A stretch of 64,000 nucleotides of DNA, taken from assembly GCA_963708715.1 (NCBI GenBank), contig CAVPSU010000001.1, forward strand, positions 62,001 through 126,000, written 5' to 3'. Under the pieces are notes generated by a model. It was not told the origin of the DNA and ran no database searches. It saw nothing but the letters and a program-made list of their open reading frames with translations. Both the position numbers and the translations under genes were made by a program. Each line of letters begins with the position of its first letter. Positions within the stretch are counted from its first letter, which is position 1. Origin of the DNA: DAIOEK01 sp963708715. GTDB lineage: Bacteria > Chloroflexota > Anaerolineae > Anaerolineales > Anaerolineaceae. Below, one piece after another: positions 34,329 to 42,512 of the stretch.

Positions 34329-35324
34329 ATGGGCACAATCACTATCCAGGCAGTAATAGACCGCTATTTGCAATCTGTAAAAGATTCGCGAAGTGACAAT
34401 ACGTATTTGACCTACGAGAAAGCGCTTCGCTTCTTTATTTTGCTTCTAAAGAAGAAGGACATTGATCCGAAAGTGGATCCCATAACCCGAATCGACGAAG
34501 ATAGTCTTTCCTGGATGATCCAGGAGCTCCGTCATCACGCGGCTACTACTGAACGCTTGTACCTGACCACACTTACAGGTTTTTTTGAATACATAGCGGC
34601 TGAAAACCTCATGCCAGTAAATTTGCCAAGGATAAGGTTGCTTATCAAACAACGAGCCCGGGTCCCTGGAATTCGATTGCCACAGTTTCCCAAAAATGCA
34701 ATTTCCACGATCATCGACCACATGGAAGGCTTGCTTCAATCAGATACTGACACCGTTGAGCTACAAACTGCATTGCATGTGATGAGAGACAGGGCTTTTA
34801 TTATTACATTGGCTGAGACTGGCCTGCGGGTTCATGAAGCGTGTAATCTCAAACGTGGTGATATCGATTGGACTGAAGGCAGAGCGGTCGTCGTTGGCAA
34901 AGGCAATCGGGAAGCAGTGGTACGGTTTTCGCGTAGGTCACAGCAAGCCCTGGATGATTACATCAAGCTACGCGCAGCCCTGGATGGTGCATCCGGAAAA
35001 CCATTAGGGTCGTTGCCATTATTTGCCAGACACGATAAAGGCGCGGGTAAAAAGATCAAACCGATCACTCCCACCACAGGTAGAAATATCGTTGCTGAAT
35101 GGGTTGAAAAGATTCTTGGAGCTGAAGCTATAGGATCGATCACTCCGCATTCTTTTAGACATTACTTTGTCACAAGGGTATTACAAGGGACTGGGAACTT
35201 GAAGATGGCTCAGGAACTGGCGAGGCATCGAAATATTGCGGTGACACAACGCTATGCGCATCTCTCGAACGATGAGTTGGATCGAGCCTATTGGGAAGTT
35301 TTTGAAGACGAGCCACCACCTTAA
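34329..35324 (+). CDS. Tyrosine recombinase, XerC/XerD-type integrase
   Basis: 331 residues. N-terminal SAM-like core-binding domain (about 5-110: VIDRYLQSVKDSRSDNTYLTY), catalytic domain from about 130. The catalytic set is seen: Arg in ETGLRVHEACNL, Lys in VVGKGNREAVV, His-x-x-Arg in TPHSFRHYFV, His/Trp position in LARHRNIAVTQ, and Tyr in QRYAHL. It could be the chromosome-dimer XerC/D or an element integrase; an insert between the first Arg and HSFRH (KKIKPITPTTGRN) makes it somewhat longer than XerD. tRNA-Leu lies 0.7 kb upstream. Confidence 0.88.
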   Translation: MGTITIQAVIDRYLQSVKDSRSDNTYLTYEKALRFFILLLKKKDIDPKVDPITRIDEDSLSWMIQELRHHAATTERLYLTTLTGFFEYIAAENLMPVNLPRIRLLIKQRARVPGIRLPQFPKNAISTIIDHMEGLLQSDTDTVELQTALHVMRDRAFIITLAETGLRVHEACNLKRGDIDWTEGRAVVVGKGNREAVVRFSRRSQQALDDYIKLRAALDGASGKPLGSLPLFARHDKGAGKKIKPITPTTGRNIVAEWVEKILGAEAIGSITPHSFRHYFVTRVLQGTGNLKMAQELARHRNIAVTQRYAHLSNDELDRAYWEVFEDEPPP

Positions 35325-35440
35325 TATATTTTTTCGTAAATTCTCACTATTTGTTTTACTAAGCAATCAAGTCTGACCAAATCAAACCTATCCCCTGCCC
35401 TATTTGTATTTTTAGATGAAAAAGTATATGGCTATGCGCA

Positions 35441-36202
35441 TTATGTGCCAACGACCAAACCACCATCTACACTGATCACGGCACCATGAATATAGGCGGC
35501 ATCCTCACTTGCAAGGAAAGCATACACTCCGGCAACATCGTCAGCCGTCCCTAATCTGCCCAGTGGAGTATGTTTTTCCATTTCTCCCAGGACCTCTGGT
35601 GGCATTTTCTTCAGCAAGTCGGTCACAATAAATCCTGGAGCAACTGCATTCACCCGAATTTTGTACCTCCCAAGTTCCCGAGCCCAGGTTTTTGTCATCC
35701 CAACCACCCCTGCCTTGGTGGCGACATAATTTGTTTGACCAAAATTGCCATAAAGACCAACCACCGAGGCTGCGTTCAATATTACTCCCCCGCCATGCGC
35801 AATCATTGAAGGTACGACCGCCTGGGTGCAATTGAACACCCCATTCAGATTCACTTTTATCACTTTATCAAACGCATCGACAGACATTTGATTGATGATC
35901 TGCCCATCTTTCCATTTGACTAGCTGAGAATCCGATGTGATCCCTGCGTTATTGATCAGTACATCTATTCGGCCATTTTCTGTGATCGTTCTGCCTACTG
36001 CTGCCTTCACAGCATCAGGATCTGTCACATCCACAGATATGAATTGAAGCTTATGATGATCTGGATAGAGTTCCATATCAGGAGAAGTGATATCCCAAAT
36101 TACAACAGATGCACCTTCGATGATAAACCGGCGGACTGTTGCTGCTCCAATACCATTCGATCCACCGGTAATAACAACTATCTTTCCATTAAATCCAAGC
36201 AT
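35441..36202 (-). CDS. Short-chain dehydrogenase/reductase, FabG-like
   Basis: 253 residues from the ATG at 36202, 5 nt after AAGGAG; the GTG at 36208 lies inside that site. Classical SDR: cofactor motif TGGSNGIGAATVRRF (about 12-26), DVTDP, NNAG, catalytic Ser in NAASVVG, Tyr-x3-Lys in NYVATKAG, and the tail IHGAVISVDGGLVVG. It probably oxidises a sugar or hydroxyacid and may work with the class II aldolase gene that is divergent from it. Confidence 0.9.
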   Translation of the reverse strand: MLGFNGKIVVITGGSNGIGAATVRRFIIEGASVVIWDITSPDMELYPDHHKLQFISVDVTDPDAVKAAVGRTITENGRIDVLINNAGITSDSQLVKWKDGQIINQMSVDAFDKVIKVNLNGVFNCTQAVVPSMIAHGGGVILNAASVVGLYGNFGQTNYVATKAGVVGMTKTWARELGRYKIRVNAVAPGFIVTDLLKKMPPEVLGEMEKHTPLGRLGTADDVAGVYAFLASEDAAYIHGAVISVDGGLVVGT

Positions 36203-36293
36203 AACCACTCCTTCCTAATTGCAAACCATCTGTTATACAATCATATTAAATTTACATGTATTCATTCTATCAAAGGTTACGAGACAAAAGATA

Positions 36294-36957
36294 ATGCTAT
36301 ACGGTCAGATGAGAGAAGAAGTGTATCAATATGCCATCCAGATGGTTTCGGATGGGCTTGCATATGGATCTCAAGGTAATGTCAGCCTTTTTGATAGAAC
36401 TCTCCGGGATCATAGCTATCACGCCGTCAGCGATACCCTATAACAAAATGAAACCTGATGATATTTGTCTTGTCGATATCACTGGTAAAACAATCGATGC
36501 CAGATGGAAGCCGACCAGTGAAATCGCTTTACACCTGGTTTTCTATCAATATCGGACAGAAATGAACGCTGTGGTACACACTCATGCCCCTTATGCTACT
36601 GTATTCGGGGTGATCCAAGAGCCCATCCCAATGATCCTTACCGAAGCTGCAAGCTGTCTTGGATCGGATATTCCAATAGCTCCATACCAGAGACCTGGCA
36701 CAGTAGAGCTTGCCCATTCCGCAATGGTCAAAATGGGTACCGGCGTAGCCGTTGTCCTGGAAAATCATGGATTGGTGGCAATAGGTGAAACACTGGCAAG
36801 AGCGTATGAATCGACCCAGGCAGTTGAAACTTCCGCCCGAATAGCGATCCTCGCTCAAAATATGAATAAAACTCCAATAGAATTGGATGCGGGAGAGGTT
36901 ACCGAATTGAGGAAACATTACCTCGGTTCATATCATCCAACAAAGACCAGCGACTAA
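36294..36957 (+). CDS. Class II aldolase/adducin-family protein (apparent frameshift)
   Basis: The first frame gives MLYGQMREEVYQYAIQMVSD ... GSQGNVSLFDR, the N-terminus of L-fuculose-phosphate or L-ribulose-5-phosphate 4-epimerase-type aldolases. Near 36397-36404 the frame moves by one base and continues SGIIAITPSAIPYNKMKPDDI, THAPYATVFGV (metal His) and ENHGLVAIG (metal His), ending at 36957. Removing one base from GAACTCTCC restores about 220 residues, the family size. A second-frame start at 36331 would lose the substrate loop. Divergent SDR upstream suggests a sugar-acid or fucose-like pathway. Either an assembly error or a dead gene. Confidence 0.78.
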
Positions 36958-37063
36958 ATATTAATTTACAAGTAAAGATCAGGTCCGGTTTCGCAGGTTA
37001 AAACCTCCCTGCTACGTTCGTGCCGGCGCAGACAAAAAAAGGGATGTCGTGATCATACTGTTT

Positions 37064-37849
37064 TTATTTGATACTCATCCAGACAACGGTCGTATCATCG
37101 TCACGGATATTATTACTTGCTCGTAAATTTTGTACCCACAGCTCAAATTTATAGCTTGCATCTTTAAAGGAGAGTATTTCTTTCAAGATCGATCCAGGGC
37201 AATTGCCGGCTTCTACTTCTTGAAGCATCCATTTGGCGATCGAATCAGTCAAAATAAAAAAATCATCGCCACGTTCCCAGGCGCCAGAGAATTCCCATTC
37301 AGCGATGGAATGAACTTGCGATTTCATGGATCCGATCAAACGGGGATGATTGGTAAAATCGCTTGAATTTCTTATGGGCAGGATTCGTAATGGAACCTCG
37401 TTCCGATAGTGGAACAGGCATGTGTCACCTATTGCTTGAGCTTTCCACATGTTATGACGTAAGCCATCCTCGGAGTCTTCTGTAAACAATTGCAACCATA
37501 GAATTGTTGAATAGGCGCCCTCATTCACTACACTATTCGTTACTCCATGAGTGGGATCATTCCTGATTGCTTGATACCAATCTTCTCTCGCATCCTGGAT
37601 AAGATCATTTAATGTCATCGATTTGTCAGCAGTAGAACAAATATTGACGAGTGCTTTGGCAAATATCCGAGAAAATGAGCTGCGGGTTGCACCATCGGCG
37701 ACCGCGCATTGAAAAAAGGTATCGCTGACGAACTCACCCTCTCCAACTGAAGGAGCAAATGCATCTTCATTTCCTTCCGATTTGTGAGAGGATTTTGGAA
37801 TTGTGAGAGCCCGCCATTGAATGAATATTTGGGATTGCATTAACATCAA
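37064..37849 (-). CDS. PP2C-like serine/threonine phosphatase
   Basis: 261 residues with the PPM/PP2C metal-binding layout: GNEDAF (about 26-31), VADGATRSSFS (about 49-59), AIGDTCLFHYRN (about 139), FFILTDSIAKWML (about 197-209) and RDDDTTVVWM at the end. The usual TDGL/W is TDSI, otherwise the acidic residues are kept. Expected to dephosphorylate Ser/Thr proteins. It stands 18 nt after a DUF1801 gene and divergent from the receiver/Roadblock/MglA run, so it may be part of that signalling locus. Confidence 0.78.
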   Translation of the reverse strand: MMLMQSQIFIQWRALTIPKSSHKSEGNEDAFAPSVGEGEFVSDTFFQCAVADGATRSSFSRIFAKALVNICSTADKSMTLNDLIQDAREDWYQAIRNDPTHGVTNSVVNEGAYSTILWLQLFTEDSEDGLRHNMWKAQAIGDTCLFHYRNEVPLRILPIRNSSDFTNHPRLIGSMKSQVHSIAEWEFSGAWERGDDFFILTDSIAKWMLQEVEAGNCPGSILKEILSFKDASYKFELWVQNLRASNNIRDDDTTVVWMSIK

Positions 37850-37867
37850 TCAACCATCACAAATAGT

Positions 37868-38278
37868 CTACCGGGGAATTGGATTGACCAACGACCGGTA
37901 AAGAATATCTCTTAGAACCGCCATATCCACCTGGTCCAATCGATTTATATATAAACAGCTTACACTGGTTTTGTGTTTACCTAATTTTGCCAACAAATCT
38001 TCCTGGTTTCGCCAACCCGCGGGTGGGTAGATGGTCAGGCTTTGTTTCCTTGGCGAAAATCCGATGATAGGCCAATCTTCGGTTCGACCATTTTTATATT
38101 GATAGGCTATTTTTCCAAAACCGATTATGCTAGGTCCCCATAGAATTGGTTCTTCGTGTGTCACTTCTTTCATCAACTCAACCAATTGAAAAGAATCGAT
38201 TTTTTTTTGTTCATCAGTAAGTGAATTGAGAAAAGTTGTTACACTATCGTTTGTTGGTTTTGTTTTTAACTCGTACAT
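37868..38278 (-). CDS. DUF1801 (YdhG-like) domain protein
   Basis: 136 residues. The core PILWGPSIIGFGKIAYQYKNG ... WPIIGFSPRKQSLTIYPPAGW is the DUF1801 fold; cytosolic, no signal peptide. Biochemical role unknown. First gene of a two-gene unit with the PP2C-like phosphatase, divergent from the MglA cluster over a 127-bp spacer. Confidence 0.82.
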   Translation of the reverse strand: MYELKTKPTNDSVTTFLNSLTDEQKKIDSFQLVELMKEVTHEEPILWGPSIIGFGKIAYQYKNGRTEDWPIIGFSPRKQSLTIYPPAGWRNQEDLLAKLGKHKTSVSCLYINRLDQVDMAVLRDILYRSLVNPIPR

Positions 38279-38370
38279 CTACTATTCCTCTCCCAAAAAT
38301 CGATTTGGTCGCATATCTGCATTGGATAATAATCAGGATAAAGAAAAAAGGGTATCTTTTGTGCTTAGTG

Positions 38371-38376
38371 TATAAT
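38371..38376 (+). promoter_or_regulatory. -10 box of the receiver-Roadblock-MglA operon
   Basis: TATAAT, 30 nt before the ATG; the -35 is unclear. Confidence 0.45.
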
Positions 38377-38405
38377 ACTTTCAATCCTTGATTTGGGACA
38401 AATAT

Positions 38406-39281
38406 ATGAGTGGGAAAAAAATACTGATCATCGAATCGGATGAAACGGTAAAAAATATTATTAAGAAAAGTATCCTCGGTTTCGATCCGACATCCACAAT
38501 CAATTCCGCACTTGATGGATTAGCAGCAATGCAGGTGATCCAGGAGAAGATATTCGATTGTCTGATCATAGACGCAGAAATGATCCTCACGATGGGAGAA
38601 ACCGGATTCAATCATTTTAGGAAATCATTCAGAGAAAGTACTCAGGTTGTCATTACCGGATACTCAAACAGTTTAAAAGATCTCCCAAAATCAATACAAG
38701 AATCCGTATCTGTCGTTTCGAAGCCCATTGATCAACGCTCATTATCACCAATACTTGCCGGCGTCATCGGTCCGTTAAAAACTGAAATTCTCCAACAAGA
38801 TAGCCTCTCTTCCATCCAATATCAATTTTGCCAAGAAAAACTTCTTGGATTACGTCACCTCATCTCAGCCCGCTGCATCCTCCTAAGCGATTCAGTAGGC
38901 AGGATCCTTGTCACTGCCGGTAACACTTCTGATCTTGCTCCGGAACTAATGACCTCCCTTCTGGGGGGAGGGATCGCCTCATTACAGGAAGCCGGAAAAG
39001 CACTGATGGATGAAGCAGTCATCCACCTCTCCTATAGAGAAGGTAGGAAAACTGACCTATATGCCGTAAATATTGGAGTCAGTTTCTTAATTATCATCAT
39101 CATCGATAAAACTACAGGCTACAGCAAGTTGGGTAGTATCTGGTATTATGCCCGTCAGACTGCTCTTACCCTCCATGATTACTTAACCTCCAAACCGAAC
39201 CTATCAGAATCGTCGCAAGAGGTATCAAATATTAGCGATTCTGCCATCTCGGACGAATTGGATCGTCTATTCAAACAATAG
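38406..39281 (+). CDS. Response-regulator receiver fused to a Roadblock/LC7 domain
   Basis: 292 residues. N-terminal receiver-like domain (1-120): ILIIESDE acidic pocket, phospho-acceptor Asp in CLIIDAEM (about 57), Thr in VVITGY and Lys in VVSKPI, so phosphorylation is plausible. A Roadblock/LC7 domain follows (about 150-265: GLRHLISARCILLSDSVGRILVTAG). Roadblock domains bind MglA-type GTPases or each other. It is the input candidate of the cluster: a phosphosignal changes Roadblock pairing. No histidine kinase is nearby. Confidence 0.82.
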   Translation: MSGKKILIIESDETVKNIIKKSILGFDPTSTINSALDGLAAMQVIQEKIFDCLIIDAEMILTMGETGFNHFRKSFRESTQVVITGYSNSLKDLPKSIQESVSVVSKPIDQRSLSPILAGVIGPLKTEILQQDSLSSIQYQFCQEKLLGLRHLISARCILLSDSVGRILVTAGNTSDLAPELMTSLLGGGIASLQEAGKALMDEAVIHLSYREGRKTDLYAVNIGVSFLIIIIIDKTTGYSKLGSIWYYARQTALTLHDYLTSKPNLSESSQEVSNISDSAISDELDRLFKQ

Positions 39282-39309
39282 GATCAGGTTTTATTACGGG
39301 AGAGCTCGA

Positions 39310-39837
39310 ATGCAAGATCAGATAGGTGGAAATACAAAAATTAATCTCCGGGGTGGTTTAACTCTATCGGTTGTACAGATAACTCGAATACAGGAAAGCC
39401 TGAATCGATTGTTGGAATTCGTTCCAGCCAGGTTCATGTTATTGGTTGATACTTCTGGTCAATTGGTTACCACAGCCGGAGATAAAGGTGTGATCGATCC
39501 ATCCATTCTTGGTTCCTTGATCGCAGCTGATCTCGCTGCCAGCCAGGAGATCGCTCGCCTGACTGGTGAATTTCAAGATTATCAGATGATATTACGTGAA
39601 GGGGATCGAACCAATATCATCATTTCAGAAGCAGGAAAAAACCTGGCATTACTGGTTATATTTTCCAGAGAGACCCCACTGGGCTGGGCGAGAAAACTGA
39701 TCCAAAATTCGGCGAAGGAGATTGGTTCTGTAGCTATTCAACCCGTCGAGTTCGTTCACGAGGAACAGATTGCCCCTCCGGAAGGAAATTTGCCTGAATT
39801 GTTCACCGATGCACTCGACCAGATCTGGAAGGATTGA
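39310..39837 (+). CDS. Roadblock/LC7-domain protein
   Basis: 175 residues. The Roadblock fold is about 25-140: IQESLNRLLEFVPARFMLLVDTSGQLVTTAGD, then SLIAADLAASQEIARLTGEFQ. A 23-residue lead and a Pro/Glu-rich tail flank it. The sequence is similar to the C-terminal part of the preceding gene, suggesting duplication. Ends 5 nt before the GTPase start, so the two products are probably made in fixed ratio. Confidence 0.85.
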   Translation: MQDQIGGNTKINLRGGLTLSVVQITRIQESLNRLLEFVPARFMLLVDTSGQLVTTAGDKGVIDPSILGSLIAADLAASQEIARLTGEFQDYQMILREGDRTNIIISEAGKNLALLVIFSRETPLGWARKLIQNSAKEIGSVAIQPVEFVHEEQIAPPEGNLPELFTDALDQIWKD

Positions 39838-39842
39838 AGTAG

Positions 39843-40430
39843 ATGTTCATCAATTGGCAACTCCGCCAAATTAATCTGAAGGTTGTCTATTATGGACCTG
39901 CGTTGAGTGGGAAAACCACCAACCTGGAGCAGATCCATGCCCGGATAGATCCAACTCGGCGAAGCGATTTAGTGTCATTGAAAACATATGAAGACCGGAC
40001 GCTTTATTTCGATTTTCTGCAGCTGGAGCTTGGCAAAATTAACGGACTAACTCCCAAAATCCAACTCTATACTGTCCCAGGCCAGGCGTTTTATGAAGCA
40101 AGCCGAAGACTTGTATTAAGGGGTGCCGATGGTGTCGTTTTTGTAGCAGATTCTGGTTCGAACCGAATCAATGACAATATTGATTCCTGGCAAAACATGA
40201 AAAAGCATCTAATTTCTCTAGATCTAGACTTAGATCACCTGCCCATCATCGTCCAATTCAATAAACAGGATCTTCCAAACGCTTTACCGGCGCCTTTTCT
40301 CCAGAATATCCTGAATTGTCAGAAATATCGAAGTATCACATCTGTTGCGAATATGGGACAAGGTGTTTTTGATACACTAAAAGCCATTATTTCTGGTGTG
40401 GTTGTTAACCTACAAAAAGATACGATGTAA
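39843..40430 (+). CDS. mglA: MglA-type small Ras-like GTPase
   Basis: 195 residues, the MglA size. P-loop GPALSGKTTN (about 18-27), switch region with KTYEDRTLYFDFL, G3-like TVPGQAFYEASRRLVLRGADGVVFVADS (the DxxG of Ras is TVPG, typical of MglA), and G4 FNKQDLP. MglA in Myxococcus and Thermus sets cell polarity with the Roadblock GAP MglB. Its neighbours here are four Roadblock proteins, any of which could be the MglB-like regulator. Confidence 0.9.
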   Translation: MFINWQLRQINLKVVYYGPALSGKTTNLEQIHARIDPTRRSDLVSLKTYEDRTLYFDFLQLELGKINGLTPKIQLYTVPGQAFYEASRRLVLRGADGVVFVADSGSNRINDNIDSWQNMKKHLISLDLDLDHLPIIVQFNKQDLPNALPAPFLQNILNCQKYRSITSVANMGQGVFDTLKAIISGVVVNLQKDTM

Positions 40431-40439
40431 TAGGTAGAG

Positions 40440-40829
40440 ATGAAGCATAAAGAATCGCCCCCCCATTCCAGCATTCAATCCATATTGATGGAAGCAAAGC
40501 ATGCAGGTGCGTTTGAGCGGATTTTATTAACAGATAATCAAGGATTACCCATTGCATCATCTATGGATGACATAGAACAATCTGAAGTTTATGCGGCTGT
40601 TGTATCCATGATTCAAAAATTGGCAACTCAGATCAACCAGGCGTTACAATCATCCAGCACGGCTGAATTTGTATTGGATGGTATTGATGGCAAGCGTCTG
40701 GTAATTCGACCGTTCAAAGTTAAGGAAACAGAATTACTCCTGTCTGTATTAATCCCTGATCATCAGTCGTCGTATCGTCGTCTTCTCGCAAAAACGATCA
40801 GATCTATTAAATCAACCTGGATATACTAG
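40440..40829 (+). CDS. Small Roadblock/LC7 protein, MglB-like
   Basis: 129 residues, nearly only a Roadblock domain: IQSILMEAKHAGAFERILLTDNQGLPIASS (about 12-41), then the helix AAVVSMIQKLATQINQAL and strand EFVLDGIDGKRLVIRPF. By size and position (10 nt after the GTPase) it is the best candidate for the MglB-type GAP or GEF, though sequence alone does not show activity. RBS is a weak AGGTAGAG. Confidence 0.85.
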   Translation: MKHKESPPHSSIQSILMEAKHAGAFERILLTDNQGLPIASSMDDIEQSEVYAAVVSMIQKLATQINQALQSSSTAEFVLDGIDGKRLVIRPFKVKETELLLSVLIPDHQSSYRRLLAKTIRSIKSTWIY

Positions 40830-40838
40830 GAGGAAGAA

Positions 40839-41558
40839 ATGGCTATGCAGGGAAGTCTTCACGATATGTCAGTGGCAGATATCATCCAGGTGAACTGCCA
40901 GGATAAGAAAACGGCGCGGGCGACCATACAAAATGGACAGAAAAAAGCTGTCCTATTCTTTTATGATGGAAATGTGGTCCATGCTCAACTGGATAACCTG
41001 CAAGGTGAAGAAGTGATCTATCAGATCCTGTCCTGGGATGAAGGGGACTTCAGCATTGATCTCGGGATAGATTCACCAGAAACAACCATTAAACGGAATT
41101 GGTCAGGACTTCTTCTGGAAGGTGCCAAACGGTTGGACGAATTAGCTTCTGAAGGTGGTGTGGAATTGGATCTCCTTCAGACACCAATCGACCAAAAAGA
41201 TGAGTTAATTCAAGGGTTGTTGACGAAATATATGGAATCCATTCCATCTGCAGATGCTGTTTCTGTCATTGGAATTGATGGATATATCAAATATATCGTT
41301 CAAAAGAATTTGATTGACGAAGCTGTTTTCGGAGCTACTGGAGCTGCAATACTCAACCTGGGTAAACGATCGTTAGGATTGCTTCGAATGGATGGTTTTT
41401 CCAGAAGCGTAATGGGGGGGGATAACAATTCGTTCATGGTCGCTGTTATCAATAAATACACCATCTTAGTGGCTATCTATTCTGCCCCGCTCCAAAAAAT
41501 ATCCATCGATTGGAAAGTTATTGAACAACTGATGGGAGATGTGGCTACACTCCTCTAA
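40839..41558 (+). CDS. DUF4388 plus Roadblock-like two-domain protein
   Basis: 239 residues. N-terminal DUF4388 (about 3-95): MQGSLHDMSVADIIQVNC ... FYDGNVVHAQLDNLQGEEVIYQILSWDEGDFSID, a domain often attached to receiver or GTPase-linked systems. C-terminal half (about 120-235: LLTKYMESIPSADAVSVIGIDGYI) is Roadblock-like. AGGAGGAAG site. Its stop overlaps by 4 bp the stop of the opposite pentapeptide gene, leaving no room for a terminator between them. Confidence 0.8.
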   Translation: MAMQGSLHDMSVADIIQVNCQDKKTARATIQNGQKKAVLFFYDGNVVHAQLDNLQGEEVIYQILSWDEGDFSIDLGIDSPETTIKRNWSGLLLEGAKRLDELASEGGVELDLLQTPIDQKDELIQGLLTKYMESIPSADAVSVIGIDGYIKYIVQKNLIDEAVFGATGAAILNLGKRSLGLLRMDGFSRSVMGGDNNSFMVAVINKYTILVAIYSAPLQKISIDWKVIEQLMGDVATLL

Positions 41559-42373
41559 CGGTGGAGAGTCCCGTCCGGCATTATCGTCCCAGTTAATGAA
41601 GACGCATACGATAATTGTTCGAAAGTAATTTTTGCATCCAATAGATTTGCCCGAGAAAGATTCACGCCATCCAAATTGGCATTTGTCATGATTGCCCGCT
41701 GTAGACACGCGCTGGAGAAATTCGCGTTCATTAAATTTGCATCTGTAAAATTGGCAAGTGTAAGGTTGCAATTCATAAAGTTTGCCTGGAATGCTGACAC
41801 CTTCATCAGTTTTCCTTCATATATATTTGACCAGGAAAAATCTCCAAGATTCATTGTACAACTTTCCCAATTTGTCCATCGGGCAGAAGCGTGGATCATC
41901 TGCACACCCGTCAGGTTGGCATAGGTAAAATCAACTTTATCGAGGTTCGACTGGCTAAGGTCTGCAAAATCCATTCTCGCTTGTGAGAGACTTGCGTTCA
42001 ATAAATTCGCCCCGGTAATGTTAGCTCCCCGCAAATCACATTGATTCATGGAAGCATTACTGAGCATAGAATCACAAAGATCGGCGAGGATAAGGACTGA
42101 ATCATTCAAAGTAGAACCTATAAAAACCGATCCATTGCCAAAGAGCGCCCTCAAATCTGCGTGTTGGATATCCGAACCGCTCAAATCTGCATTTTGGATA
42201 TTCGCCGCATTGAGAAGGACCTTACCCATCTTCGCATAACGCAATTCTGACCCCTCCAGATTTGCTCCAATCAGTTTTGAGCCTCCTAACATAGCCATGT
42301 TCATTTTTGAACCCGCTAATTCGGCAAACATCAGGTCCGCATTGGGTTCGATCTTCTTTCCATTAATAATCAT
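41555..42373 (-). CDS. Pentapeptide-repeat protein
   Basis: 272 residues, with A(D/N)Lxx-type repeats over nearly the full length (ANLEGSELRYAKM, ADLSGSDIQHADLR, ANITGANLLNASLSQARMDFADLSQSNL, ANFTDANLMNANFSSACL), predicting a right-handed quadrilateral beta-helix. Such proteins may mimic DNA or act as scaffolds; no enzyme motif is present. Convergent and overlapping with the DUF4388 gene; divergent from a lipoprotein gene, with an inverted repeat between. Role in the MglA locus is not shown. Confidence 0.88.
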   Translation of the reverse strand: MIINGKKIEPNADLMFAELAGSKMNMAMLGGSKLIGANLEGSELRYAKMGKVLLNAANIQNADLSGSDIQHADLRALFGNGSVFIGSTLNDSVLILADLCDSMLSNASMNQCDLRGANITGANLLNASLSQARMDFADLSQSNLDKVDFTYANLTGVQMIHASARWTNWESCTMNLGDFSWSNIYEGKLMKVSAFQANFMNCNLTLANFTDANLMNANFSSACLQRAIMTNANLDGVNLSRANLLDAKITFEQLSYASSLTGTIMPDGTLHR

Positions 42374-42408
42374 GGAATAGTCCCTTCCGGCTGGAATAGT
42401 TACGGGGA

Positions 42409-42479
42409 ATTATGCAATGATTATGCCAGAAAAATCACGAAAGACGGTATTCGCATTATCGGCATGTTTATTGCATAAT
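42409..42479. promoter_or_regulatory. Interrupted inverted repeat between divergent pentapeptide and lipoprotein genes
   Basis: Arms 42409-42427 and 42461-42479: ATTATGCAAT-4-ATGCC and its complement, 15 of 19 positions matching, spacer 33 bp. It is centred in the 139-bp divergent spacer, 34-36 bp from each start codon. Candidate operator for control of both genes. Confidence 0.5.
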
Positions 42480-42512
42480 ATCCATATGATTCCTATTAGA
42501 TGGCAGGTAAAC

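Noticed and set aside
31453..36957. A complete integrative element between tRNA-Leu and the aldolase gene
   Set aside because: No attachment-site repeats, replication or transfer genes; only a recombinase and mixed genes.
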